A stretch of 64,000 nucleotides of DNA from Fragilariopsis cylindrus CCMP1102 (GCA_900095095.1 FMBT01000363.1:157787-221786), one strand, 5' to 3'. Shown: positions 45,172 through 54,880, numbered from the stretch's first letter. The notes: generated by a model not told the origin, from the letters alone. A program made the numbers and translations.

Positions 45172-46401
45172 TCATTCCAGTCCCTTCCATGTGATATTAT
45201 ACATCCTATCATTGATTTCCACCACTAAAATTTTAATCTCCTCATTCGGTATAAAATAGGCATTGACTAATCCAATTTTATTATTACTATTGCTTTGTTT
45301 CTTCTTCTTCTCATTGTTATTGTTATTGTTATCCACATCCACATCCACAACTGTTGTAATACCAATATTTCCTGTTAATTTTTCATTTCCATTATCGTCT
45401 ATACCTTCTGCTAATAATAATGCTGCTAATGCATCATTATCGCTATCATTATTACTATTGTTGTTGTCGGTATCAGCAGTAGTCATCATTCGTCTTTCAT
45501 CGAAGACATCCATTGATGCACTCCATACTTTACGATCCGATTCATATTTTGCTCTTGTATTATTAAATTTTAATTTTACTATATTACCATTGTTGCCATC
45601 ATCGTTAGTGTCATCGTTTGATTCTAATTCGGATTCTGATATTGATAGTGATAATAATTGTACTACTTCGACATTATTTTGTATCAGTATTAAGGCATTG
45701 TCATTAATATATTTCATGGCCTTCACTTGTTCGAATGTCTTTTGTTGTAATTTTGCTACTAATTGTACAATCGTTTTTGATGAGAAGGCACCAAATTTTT
45801 TAATATACCATGGTTGTCCAATTAAGGCCTCTTCCCATTTTTTGGTAATATAATCAATGGATTGTATATTGCCATTACTATTACTATCATCATCATTATT
45901 GGAAACCATCTCCGGTAATTTTGTTTGTATCTCCTTAAATTCCTCTAATGAAATGATACCAGCTTGATATCCTGCTTGTATATTTGCTGCTGCTAATGGA
46001 CCACCAATGGACGATAGAAATTTAGACATAACTTCTTTTGGTAGAAATGGTATCTCATTTAATAATTCCATCATCTCATCATTCTCATTCTTATTGTCAT
46101 TGTCATTGCCACTCTCGTTATTGTCATTACCTCCAGAAGAAGAAGAAGCCATCGGTAGTATTAATGATGATGATCTTGTTGTTCGTCTATTAATAAGCGA
46201 GCTACTACTCTTCAATAATATCTGCCGTGATGATGACGACGTTGTAGTAGTAGTAGTAGAGCAGTAGGATGAGGACGATGAGGACGAATAGAATGAGGAT
46301 GAGCAGGAGTTTCGTGGACTATTTAGCATAAAGGAATCCACCATCACCATAATTGCCACGACATAAAATAAGATCATCATCGTCCTCGTAGTCTTCCTCA
46401 T
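45172..46401 (-). CDS. Putative plastid-targeted protein of unknown function
   Basis: 409 residues. The N-terminus is a hydrophobic signal peptide (TMMILFYVVAIMVMVDS) immediately followed by FMLN, i.e. a Phe at the predicted +1 site, and then a Ser/Thr/Arg-rich stretch to about residue 90. This is the bipartite layout of diatom plastid presequences. The mature part has a conserved-looking helical region (EIPFLPKEVMSKFLSSIGGP; AGYQAGIISLEEFKEIQTKL), then KKWEEALIGQPWYIKKFGAF, and an acidic, Asn-rich C-terminal half. The end reads ILVVEINDRMYNITWKGLE. No family is recognised. It is convergent with the hydrolase gene. Confidence 0.7.
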   Translation of the reverse strand: MRKTTRTMMILFYVVAIMVMVDSFMLNSPRNSCSSSFYSSSSSSSYCSTTTTTTSSSSRQILLKSSSSLINRRTTRSSSLILPMASSSSGGNDNNESGNDNDNKNENDEMMELLNEIPFLPKEVMSKFLSSIGGPLAAANIQAGYQAGIISLEEFKEIQTKLPEMVSNNDDDSNSNGNIQSIDYITKKWEEALIGQPWYIKKFGAFSSKTIVQLVAKLQQKTFEQVKAMKYINDNALILIQNNVEVVQLLSLSISESELESNDDTNDDGNNGNIVKLKFNNTRAKYESDRKVWSASMDVFDERRMMTTADTDNNNSNNDSDNDALAALLLAEGIDDNGNEKLTGNIGITTVVDVDVDNNNNNNEKKKKQSNSNNKIGLVNAYFIPNEEIKILVVEINDRMYNITWKGLE

Positions 46402-47352
46402 TATGACTATTATTATTATTATTACAGCACTTCTACAGTAGGTAGATTTTTATGTCAAGTTAGTCACAGTACAGTAGAATGATGCGATATATTATTCGAA
46501 TGTTCGATTCGATTAATGTTTTTGCTTTTATTGCTTGGTCAGCAAGAAAATGTGTGTTGTGATTTATATTTTAGCATTAAAAATATTGTATGACGACGAA
46601 TTTCATGACGAGGTGAACAATCATGATGTGAAGGATTGTTTTTATAGTGTATTTAAAAATCTTTTTATTTATTCGTGCACGACTGGGACGAAGGACACTG
46701 AACATCTAGAGTCGACTCGACTCGACTCAATCGACACAACTTCGTCTGCACTTACGTACACTCACCACCGTGACACCTAAAAGATTTAAATGAATGCATG
46801 AATGAATCTAGAATCAATCAATCAGGTCTTAAATATACTTCGTAGGTGACAGGTATTTCACATACCGGTAATGAATGGTCAACAACCCTCATTTTATACA
46901 AAATCATTGGACTGGGGTCCCGGGGGGAGGGCGGCCCCCAATCCTTCAATTTTGAAAAGGGTGGTGTGCTGGATGGATTCTTGCACGACTGAAGAATCGA
47001 GATTTCCTTCCTGTTCTACGAAGACAAAAACAAAGAAAAACTATCGTGTCGTCTCCTCTATTTATAGGAGAAATCATTACTAGAACGAAAACAAAAAAAA
47101 TTGGAGTATTTCCTACTCGAGATATGTTAATAGAAATGCTGAAGCACGGCGTATCAACAGCAACAACAACAACAACAACAACGACAATAGAGATACGGAC
47201 GCTGGCAATAAATACTATAGTAGTAATAAGATAATCACATTCCTAATTCTGCTTTGAATCAATCGTTTAACGTCACAGCATATCTACTACTGTATACTTA
47301 ATCTATAGAAATAGTTCGAAGGAAACCGATTACCGAAACCGACACCGCCGTC
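46402..47352. other. Intergenic, with one G/C-rich island
   Basis: Mostly A/T-rich, no supportable gene. At about 46911-46945 a short, strikingly G/C-rich tract (GGGGTCCCGGGGGGAGGG and GGCGGCCCCC) stands out. A GACTC repeat is near 46712-46730. Confidence 0.5.
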
Positions 47353-49218
47353 ATGAGTTTAATAACTTCGATTTCTTTCAAGAAACTTCATCCACACGAT
47401 GTTGTTTTCGGATGTTATATATGTCATAGTGGAAACAATTGGTTTCGAGAAATGATATTGCGGTATCGTGCAATAATGCACAATTCCTCCTCTCCGGAAG
47501 ATATCGCCAGAAAGACAGTTCAATCTGTTTATCAACAATTGCCTAGTGGAAAATTCTTGAGTTTCTTTTTACAATCAAATCGTTGCGTAGTGTTAACAAA
47601 CGAGCAAGCCGTCAGGGAGACGATAAATGTATTTTTGCAAGGCTCGACGAATCTTCAAGTGCCATCAAATAGCAGACAACGGTTTAATGATCACGAGAAT
47701 ACATCTTTCCGTCCTTCTCCTATAGAGATATATCATTATAAGCTAGAGCAGCAAGGTCTATCCCAGCAGTCACGTCATTATCATCCTCGACAACAACAAC
47801 AACGTCAGTATCCTCTTCCACCACGACTGCAACCCCCACGGTATCAGAGTCGACAGTTACATCCCAATCAACATCAACAACAACGTAAATGGCAGTGGAC
47901 CGATCAGGAAGATTCTATCGTTATTGATGCTGTGACAAATTCGTCAGAGCAGCCGTTTACACGATGGTCTGATCTTGTTCAACGCCTACCTGGTCGAGTA
48001 AGGAAGCAAATTCAGGATCGTTGGGTCAATTACTTGAATCCCAACATTGATCATCTTCCTTTCAGTCGCGAAGAGGACTTGTTACTATGGGAATGTCACA
48101 AGAAGCTGGGGAAGAGATGGGCTGAAATCTCTACGAAGTCTTTCAATTCAACTAGGCCAGAAAAACGCATCAAGAATCGCTGGTATAGTGCCTCGTTCAA
48201 AAAGATTATATCAAACGAATTTGGACCTGACGCTTATCACGACTCTCGTTATTATCCAAAGCCAGAGCAGCAATTACAGGATCAGCGTCAGTTTCTGCCG
48301 GAACATCGTGATCATAGAGGTAAAAAAGATATCAAAGCCAGCAGAAAAAAAGACAACGGCGAAGATGCAGCATCTATTATTGTCATTGACTTGTCTACTG
48401 AAGACGATGATGTTGATGGGAATGAAAAAGAAGACGGGGATACTCAAAAAGGATCACACGAAGGACAAAGACTCGATGATGGCAGAAAGGTGAAAAACAT
48501 CGAAAATATGGGTAATACCGTTGAAAGCACGTCGGATAAAATTGTGATCAACTTACTAGAAGACAGCGAAGACGAAAAGTACGAAGGAAAAACCGATGAT
48601 AATAGTTATCAAGAGAACTTGACATCAGACAATGATATTTCAAAGAATCAAGTTTTACAATGCACCAGTGTCGAGCAAATCAATGATCAACAAAATCAAG
48701 TCACATTCTTAGACAAAAACAAGAAGAGGATTGGTGTCCGCGAAAGCAAAGACGATGATCTTTCATTTGACGACGAAGAAGACGACGTGGTTATTGTAGA
48801 AAAATTCGATCGATTTGTTGAGTGTCAAACTAAAGATGACAATGATAGGAAATACAATCAGGATAATGATGACGCGGATGTATGTATTATTGGGTCAACT
48901 GGGAGTAATGCTTTAGCTGATTTCGCTCATTCTCGTGAAGATTGTGTCACCAATCCATTTTCAAAGGACCCTGAAGTGTACTGTCCTAAATGTTACTGTT
49001 ACGTATGTGATATAAAAGCTTCAGATTGTACAAAATGGGATAGTCATTTTCAAGCGAAGAAAAGTGAGATAAAGTGGAGGAGTCACCGTAGTAAAGTACG
49101 TAGCAAACGTAAAGCCCCTGAGCGCGAAATGCAGAGACTTGGTGCACATTTATTGGCATCGACAGCAGACAAACTACCGACAAAACGATCAAGGAGAAAA
49201 CTCCATCAAAACATTTAG
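47353..49218 (+). CDS. DUF6824-like / R2R3-Myb / Cys-cluster nuclear regulator
   Basis: 621 residues, single exon. Residues ~12-95 (PHDVVFGCYICHSGNNWFRE...; VRETINVFL) match the DUF6824 pattern of a DV-x-x-G...N-x-x-FR start and KA-RE-K-like end seen in diatom proteins. Residues ~179-285 hold two Myb repeats (R2 KWQWTDQEDSIVIDAV...QDRWVNYL; R3 PFSREEDLLLWECHKKLGKR...IKNRWYS). A long acidic region follows, then near 541 a Cys cluster YCPKCYCYVCDIKASDCTKW with a following His, and a basic tail (RKAPE; KRSRRK) resembling a nuclear localisation signal. Myb R2R3 domains bind DNA, so a transcription factor or chromatin protein is likely. Confidence 0.83.
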   Translation: MSLITSISFKKLHPHDVVFGCYICHSGNNWFREMILRYRAIMHNSSSPEDIARKTVQSVYQQLPSGKFLSFFLQSNRCVVLTNEQAVRETINVFLQGSTNLQVPSNSRQRFNDHENTSFRPSPIEIYHYKLEQQGLSQQSRHYHPRQQQQRQYPLPPRLQPPRYQSRQLHPNQHQQQRKWQWTDQEDSIVIDAVTNSSEQPFTRWSDLVQRLPGRVRKQIQDRWVNYLNPNIDHLPFSREEDLLLWECHKKLGKRWAEISTKSFNSTRPEKRIKNRWYSASFKKIISNEFGPDAYHDSRYYPKPEQQLQDQRQFLPEHRDHRGKKDIKASRKKDNGEDAASIIVIDLSTEDDDVDGNEKEDGDTQKGSHEGQRLDDGRKVKNIENMGNTVESTSDKIVINLLEDSEDEKYEGKTDDNSYQENLTSDNDISKNQVLQCTSVEQINDQQNQVTFLDKNKKRIGVRESKDDDLSFDDEEDDVVIVEKFDRFVECQTKDDNDRKYNQDNDDADVCIIGSTGSNALADFAHSREDCVTNPFSKDPEVYCPKCYCYVCDIKASDCTKWDSHFQAKKSEIKWRSHRSKVRSKRKAPEREMQRLGAHLLASTADKLPTKRSRRKLHQNI

Positions 49219-49656
49219 TGAAGACTCACTACTCGACTCGGACTGACTCGGACACTTACTCGTTCTTTAGCCACTCGCAACTCTGCATATTGCATACAAT
49301 GTATGAAATACGTCTACCACAAGCTATTACATATAGTAGAGAAATATGAAAGTAATTATTCAGTAACATATATAAATTATCATTCTCATTATCCTGTCTT
49401 AAATGTGTACCTTTACAATATTTTGCCTTTGCTTTTACTTTTTTGATGACAGGATATCTTTGTTACTGCTTCTTCTTTCTTTGTTCAGACTACGATAGTA
49501 TACGTGTATACTACTTTGTTTCTTACTATTTCTTTTTTTCAAAAATATTACCTGACTGCTTCTTTGTGGGGCGCTATTAAGTGTTTTGGCACTACAAGAT
49601 ATTATTTTTATCGGTTTGATTCTATTTCGGAGATGCTCTTCTATACTGGTATAACT
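49219..49656. other. Convergent 3' flank
   Basis: A/T-rich sequence between two gene ends. No frame, repeat or RNA is recognised. Confidence 0.5.
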
Positions 49657-50433
49657 CTACCACAAATTACTTGCTCCAATTCCACGATTTCTTCCATTAT
49701 TTAACTTAGCATAGAGGATTCCGAGAAACATGACAGCAAAAAGGGAGACATCAAACCAAATATGACCGCCGATGCTTGCAAACCACTTTGAGCAAAACAA
49801 AGGCTCCACCCAAATGACCACATTCATCAACGTAATAAGGAAGATATATTGATAGAAGTATGGCCCAAGAAATGCTTTGAGTCGAATAACCACCTTGGTT
49901 GGTGGGACAAGTAACGCACGTGGCATATTGACGCATAGGTTTATTACAATATTGACATATGTCAGCACATAGACACCCTTCTTTAAGTATACCGCAAACA
50001 AGCCTGTAAAGAAGATATCAACAAAAATTGATACAATTTAAGCTAGTTTCTCATCTATACCTGGATTCTTCATAGTGTCATATACATCGTAGGCACCCAT
50101 GGCAAGGATAACGAAGATAATTACCAACCCAACAGTAGTGGTATCTATCGACGTATCAATCATATCCATGTAGATTAATCCATGTACAAGTCCGTGTACC
50201 ACTAAAAATCCAGACGATCCCCATGAGATTGGGACTTCCCAAACTGTCAAGGCCAAGTAGATGATGAGGGCAGCCATAGACCATTCAAAGCCAAAGCAGG
50301 CAATTTGTGTTGGACTTTCTGTTCCGTCCACAATTCCGTCTTCCGATGGCATATTGCAGAAGCCATTTTCCATATACTGATCATCAAAAATTGTCACCTT
50401 CCCTTCACTGTTAATCTGGTACAGTCCAAGTGC
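49657..50433 (-). CDS. Six-TM membrane protein of unknown function (N-terminus uncertain)
   Basis: Exons are 50433-50061 and 50003-49657, joined across a 57-nt intron (donor GTATAG, acceptor TTACAG) to read KNPG-LFAVYL. The frame is open from an acceptor-like TTCTTAG at 50434; the first in-frame ATG is at 50373 (219 residues), but coding sense before it (ALGLYQINSEGKV) suggests an unplaced upstream exon. Six hydrophobic segments are seen (EWSMAALIIYLALTVWEVPI; FLVVHGLVHGLIYM; VGLVIIFVILAMGAY; GVYVLTYVNIVINLC; FYQYIFLITLMNVVIW; WFDVSLFAVMFLGIL). The N-terminal Cys residues and acidic start look lumenal. No family is recognised. Confidence 0.65.
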
Positions 50434-51903
50434 CTAAGAATACGATGTTCAGAAGAGACCAAAAAATATCCGCATAGTAAGACTATTTGGCTTTCTTCTC
50501 CGGTTCCGTCAGAGTTGAGTTTTGAATGTCAGTGTACATTGTTGTTGCTGGTTGTTGTGTTGTTCGTTGTTTGTTTTAGTTGTGTGTTACATTTATTTTG
50601 TGAGCTTCATGATCAAGAGTGTTTGAGTGTGGATATGTGTGTTTGTTTCCTTTAATTTTTTTCGTTTTTTTTCCCATTTGAACGAACTAAAATTAATTTT
50701 TTCTCGTCGATGGGCGTATGCATGGCGTCAGAGAAATATCATCCAATTAAAACAGAAATAAAATTAACAATTAGAAAAATACTCCCTGGTGCGCAGGTGT
50801 TTTGGGATGTTGCATGGCATCAGAGAAATATTCATCCAATTAAAATGTAAATAAAATCAACGATTAGAAAAATACTTCCTCGTGCGTGGTAGGTGTTTCG
50901 GATGTTGTATGGCATCAGAGAAATATCATCCAATTAAAATAAAAATTAACAATTAAAGAAAAATACACAAAGGAAGTAAAGCAGAGGGTTTAAGTACCAA
51001 GACTACCGTATCTACTATTTCTGTACCTCACTGTCCCACTGTCACACTATCTCACTTTCACACTATCTCACTTTCACACTTCTTCTAAAGCATAGTGAAA
51101 ATCGAAAAGAGATGCGATTTGTATGGACTTTGTTTTGATTTGTGGTACTCCGCGGAAAAAGAGAGAAGGATATCTACTCAACTTCAACGACTTCTCTATT
51201 AAAAAGGATTTTTAGTTTTTAGGATTTGTATTCTCGAAGTACTTTTGAAGTACAATGTAGAGTATGCTGACACTCGAGTTTTTAGAATTAGTACATCCCT
51301 TCTCGAGGTAAGTTATGCTGACTCACACTTGAGACGCAGGCAGCCAAGTGAGACCAGTACAGTAAAGTTATGCGTACTTGAAGTACAGTGCCGGAAGGTC
51401 GCTATTCCATGCTTGTTCTTCGAAATACTTTTCTTCAAGCGAACCAAAACCGAAGTGACTAGTACCGTAGTCCAGTTCAGAGTAGATGTCATTGACATCT
51501 TGACATCTTGACATCTTGATATCTTACAGTTGTAATGTGGGCGATCGTCCAAAATCGTCATGAGATGTGAGGCGCGGCGTTCGACATTGAATAAATACGA
51601 AGTGCATAGCACTTTTCCCAATTTCAAGATACTTTTGCGGCCACAAAAGAGAAGTATAATTAGCCAATAAGTTCAATCACAAAAAAAAGTGAATATTCTG
51701 ACATCATTATTCTTCAAATAGGATAAAGGATAGACCAGCCTCGTTTAGAAAAAGTGCAGAAAATCTCAAAGTAAGTCAAGTCGCCCGAATTTTTCCTCTC
51801 TACAATTACACATAATTTTTTGTCGGCTTTGAAAAATCTTTTGCGAGGCCAACTTCAACAAATCACCTACCAGCTCCTGCTCCTCTTCAAGTCACCGTTC
51901 ATC
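50434..51903. other. Intergenic region with tandem repeats
   Basis: No gene is supported beyond a possible first exon of the six-TM gene. It contains a ~92-95-bp tandem repeat (2.6 copies, 50721-50970), CACTATCTCA/CTTTCACA repeats near 51040-51080, and TTGACATC repeats near 51488-51520. The 51820-51903 part is open in frame with the next gene but has no ATG. Confidence 0.55.
50721..50970. repeat. ~92-95-bp tandem repeat
   Basis: Three starts at about 50721, 50813 and 50908, each with ATGGC(G/A)TCAGAGAAATA, TCATCCAATTAAAA and AACAATTAGAAAAATAC-like blocks. The last copy is partial. Confidence 0.82.
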
Positions 51904-53235
51904 ATGAAAAGACAGACAATTGTCTCTTTGCTCGTTGGCACTTCATTGGGGCTATTCTTGCAGCCGAATCTCTGCGGAGCCGAACCGATGGGCCGCAAAG
52001 GTAAAGTAAGAAACGAAAGGGGTGGAATGATGAAGGGCAAAGGTAAAGGAGGGGAAAAAAAAAGTAGAAAAAAGAAAGGAAAAGGAGGAAAAGAAAAGGG
52101 TGGCCCTGTTCTTGTTGCTTCAGGTATCACTTCCAAGTTGGAGGTGGTCGCTTGTGATCCAGACACTGTCGAGATCCAGGGCGAGCGAGCTGCTGAAGCT
52201 GCGCCAGGTATCTTCTTTGTTTATGTTGCAGGCGATGTCCGTAGCTGCACAGGATGCAGCCCACTCTTCCGCAAGATCGTTTCGGTCGCGGATGGTGACA
52301 CGGAAGGTACCAAGATTTTAACTACCACCTTTGCCTCTTTTGGAGAGATCTTCGGAGTTGACTCAGTGGATGAAGCGGTAGTTGACGAGTTACTGGAGCC
52401 CCTAGCTGGCTGCAGCCACAGTGGTGGTGGACGCCGTGGGCTCTCTGATGTCACCGGACACCAAGATCATCGCAAGTTGCAACCCTTCCCATCCACTTGT
52501 GATGCTTGGCAACAGAAGAATAGCGACGGCCGTTGTACTTACACGGATTGTTTTGTTGGCGAAGATGGCAGTACAACCGACTGCTTCGTGTGCAAGGGCA
52601 ACTGTGACAATGGCTGTGGTGCCGCGGACGGGCCTTTCGCCTTTTTAAATACGGACGGGAACTTCGGCTTTTTCGACTTTGGAGAAGCCTGCTGCATCCA
52701 CGACCATTGCTACTCCAGCATATTCGACAAGGGCACTTGTGACTCTTCGTTCTATGATGATTTGAAGGATCAATGCGATAACATTCCACTTGTCGTTATT
52801 ATACTCCTAAACCCTCTCAGCGGGTTCCCCTGCGAGGTTTTGTCTACCTTGCTCTATCTCGCCGTCAAACTCCCCCCTGCTGACGATGCTGCTAGCGAGG
52901 CGAAGAAAAATCAAGATGATTACGAGAAGACGGAGGTGTGTGTGGCTCAGTGCCCCTCAACTCAGCAATCAGGAGGTCAAGGAACAACTCGCTTGGTTAT
53001 CGACTTGCTCCAGTCCTCTGGTACCTTTCCAGTCGAGTACCAGATGTATGGCATTCCTGACCAGCTCTACATTACTTACGAGGGAACAAGAATCTTCGAC
53101 ACCAATGGTCTCGTCTCGGGTTCTCAAAGTGCCCAAGTGAGCTACTCGGGAAATTCTACGCTTGTCGAGGTAACTATCTTCGCCCCGAATGACGGTACTA
53201 GGTGGGACGTTTTCGTTGGTTGCCCTGCCGTCTAA
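51904..53235 (+). CDS. Secreted phospholipase A2-like protein with C-terminal beta domain
   Basis: 443 residues from ATG 51904 (an upstream TTG is not used). Signal peptide KRQTIVSLLVGTSLGLFLQP, then a very basic Gly/Lys stretch (30-65), a globular region (70-165), RRGLSD and HRKLQPF. A Cys-rich domain follows with GEACCIHDHCY (residues 260-270), the CCxxHDxC signature of secreted PLA2 with catalytic His266-Asp267, preceded by a Cys/Gly-rich loop likely to bind calcium. The C-terminal ~90 residues (LVIDLLQSSGTFPVEYQMY; IPDQLYITYEGTRIFDT; WDVFVGCP) look like a beta-sandwich module. It would hydrolyse the sn-2 ester of phospholipids outside the cell. Codon use is visibly more G/C-ending than neighbours. 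AATAAA lies at about 53258. Confidence 0.78.
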   Translation: MKRQTIVSLLVGTSLGLFLQPNLCGAEPMGRKGKVRNERGGMMKGKGKGGEKKSRKKKGKGGKEKGGPVLVASGITSKLEVVACDPDTVEIQGERAAEAAPGIFFVYVAGDVRSCTGCSPLFRKIVSVADGDTEGTKILTTTFASFGEIFGVDSVDEAVVDELLEPLAGCSHSGGGRRGLSDVTGHQDHRKLQPFPSTCDAWQQKNSDGRCTYTDCFVGEDGSTTDCFVCKGNCDNGCGAADGPFAFLNTDGNFGFFDFGEACCIHDHCYSSIFDKGTCDSSFYDDLKDQCDNIPLVVIILLNPLSGFPCEVLSTLLYLAVKLPPADDAASEAKKNQDDYEKTEVCVAQCPSTQQSGGQGTTRLVIDLLQSSGTFPVEYQMYGIPDQLYITYEGTRIFDTNGLVSGSQSAQVSYSGNSTLVEVTIFAPNDGTRWDVFVGCPAV

Positions 53236-53658
53236 TAAAGGTGGATGCGGATTGGAAAAATAAAATGAGGCTTATCTATTAACAACTAATTATTTTGATA
53301 GTAAAAATTCTACAACTAGCCTTGTGTAGCGCGAGATATTTTTGATAGTACTTCCTCCAGCGAGCGCTCTTTGTCCACGCGATTAAGCGCGATAATATTT
53401 TGCGCCCATATCCATGGTGATTTTTAAAACTCAAATATGAGTTTTATCCACGTTTCAAAAAAATGAAACTCAGATATGAGTTTCATTTTTTTTTTAAATC
53501 GAAGGAATTTTTGAATCTCGATGTCATGTCAACGAATACCCGAACACGACAAACAACATGAAATACTCCTAATAGACGTATACATAACATAGGGAATGCA
53601 TAAATCAATCGATTATTTAACTTATTTTCTTCTAATATTGATTATGACAATGATAGTC
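53236..53658. other. 3' flank with two hairpins
   Basis: Two strong inverted repeats occur: AAAACTCA-AATA-TGAGTTTT (53426-53445) and a longer one centred on GATA at 53473-53476 with arms ...AAATGAAACTCA / TGAGTTTCATTT... The arms of the two share the ACTCA/TGAGT core. No coding frame is supported. Confidence 0.65.
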
Positions 53659-53802
53659 TTATTCTAACAAGTTAGGACTACGGAGAGACATTATATTCAT
53701 CTTCTGGGAGAGGTGATAGTCCTCCTCGTACTCATTGTCGATGTCAACCTGGACGGTAGGCAAATCGGTAGCTTCGTCTTGCGCTTCTCCATCGTCAGTA
53801 GT

Positions 53803-53833
<31 letters not shown>

Positions 53834-54111
53834 GCGTCAGCGTCAGTGTCAGTGTCAGCGTCAGTGTCATCGTCGGCATCTAAAGGAACTCGACGCTGTG
53901 GAAGAGGACTGGAGAGATCTTCTTCTTCTTCTTCTTCAATGGTAGGAGTTCCCTTGTCACCGGCATACTTCTTGATAGCATCGATTAATGATTTAAGAAG
54001 CACATCAACAAGAACAACGTCGACAGCAGCACCACCACCACCTTCTTCATTCGATGGTTCGATACTGACAGTAATACTGCCAGTTACATTAACAGAAAAG
54101 GATGTCTTCAT
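53659..54111 (-). CDS. Small acidic protein, unknown function
   Basis: 150 residues. Residues 1-55 look folded (KTSFSVNVTGSITVSIEP, then VVLVDVLLKSLIDAIKKYAG). The middle is poly-Glu and Asp/Thr/Ala repeats (DADTDTDADADDDDD), and the end is mixed (YHLSQKMNIMSLRSPNLLE). No signal peptide or known domain. It is divergent from the 118-residue gene at 54524, with a duplicated and inverted repeat between them. The acidic repeat could bind cations, but that is a guess. Confidence 0.6.
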
Positions 54112-54523
54112 TTTTGTTGTTACTTTTGTTTTGTTTATGATTTATGATTTATGAAAACAATAATAATAACAATAATAATACAACGAGTCGAGTTGAGTTG
54201 AGTTGAGTTGAGTTGAGTTGCATTGTGTCGACGCCAACTTTCTTAAGAGAAGACCAACCGAAGGAATATGATTCATGATTTATGAAAATAATAATAATAA
54301 TAATTCAACGAGTGGAGTTGAGTGGATTTGAGTTGCGTTGTGTACACCAACTTTCTTAAGAGAAGATTAACTGAAGGAATTTTCACGAAGACAAAACTCG
54401 TTGAATTATTATTATTATTATTATTTTCATAAATCATAAATCGTAGACAAAACAAAGCAACAACAACAACAACCACACCAACATAGAATCAAACAAACAA
54501 AAAAACAAACAAGTACCACCACC
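54112..54523. promoter_or_regulatory. Divergent promoter with duplication and 38-bp inverted repeat
   Basis: The region contains two direct copies (~110-130 bp, about 54136-54268 and 54270-54379) sharing TTTATGAAAA, CAACGAGT, GAGTTGAGT and CCAACTTTCTTAAGAGAAGA. Copy 2 then pairs with an inverted segment (54275-54312 against 54397-54437). A CA-rich leader with ACCACCACCATGG follows. Confidence 0.6.
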
Positions 54524-54880
54524 ATGGCCGACAATCTTACTATTCAGTGTCCGATTTGGGAAAGATCTGGTCAGCCTGGTAAAGGATTTAGAGGTCGTAT
54601 AGCAATTGATTCTTTGAAGAGGCTCCTAGTTTATGATGATATTAGGTGGCCATCAGCTCCCTTCCCGGAATTAATCATTCCACTTGTCGGTGTTGGTGTC
54701 GACATCAAATTCAAACCAATCAAGAGTAGAAACAATACTCACAAGATGGGGAGGATGACTGTTACAACATCTTCTACTGCTACTGTATTTCCTTCTATTA
54801 TTCATGCCGGTGAGGTGTTCACTTTCATTATTTCATTAGAAGACCGTAACAAAATCATTGGTTCAATGGAATCAAAATGA
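54524..54880 (+). CDS. Small protein of unknown function
   Basis: 118 residues from an ATG in strong Kozak-like context (ACCACCATGG). The composition is that of a compact beta-rich protein: LTIQCPIWERSG, GFRGRIAIDSLKRLLVYDDI, ELIIPLVGVGVDIKFKPI, KMGRMTVTTSSTATVF, IIHAGEVFTFIISLEDRNKI. No signal peptide, TM or known motif. Divergent partner of the acidic protein at 53659. It is unusual here in having no low-complexity run. Confidence 0.62.
   Translation: MADNLTIQCPIWERSGQPGKGFRGRIAIDSLKRLLVYDDIRWPSAPFPELIIPLVGVGVDIKFKPIKSRNNTHKMGRMTVTTSSTATVFPSIIHAGEVFTFIISLEDRNKIIGSMESK

Noticed and set aside
50480-50700. First exon for the six-TM gene starting MRIFFGLF or MGKKTKK
   Set aside because: The first leaves only a ~27-nt intron and the second shows no donor in suitable phase, so neither can be supported.
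51820-51903. N-terminal extension of the PLA2-like protein
   Set aside because: It would start at TTG, and the ATG at 51904 gives a clean signal peptide.
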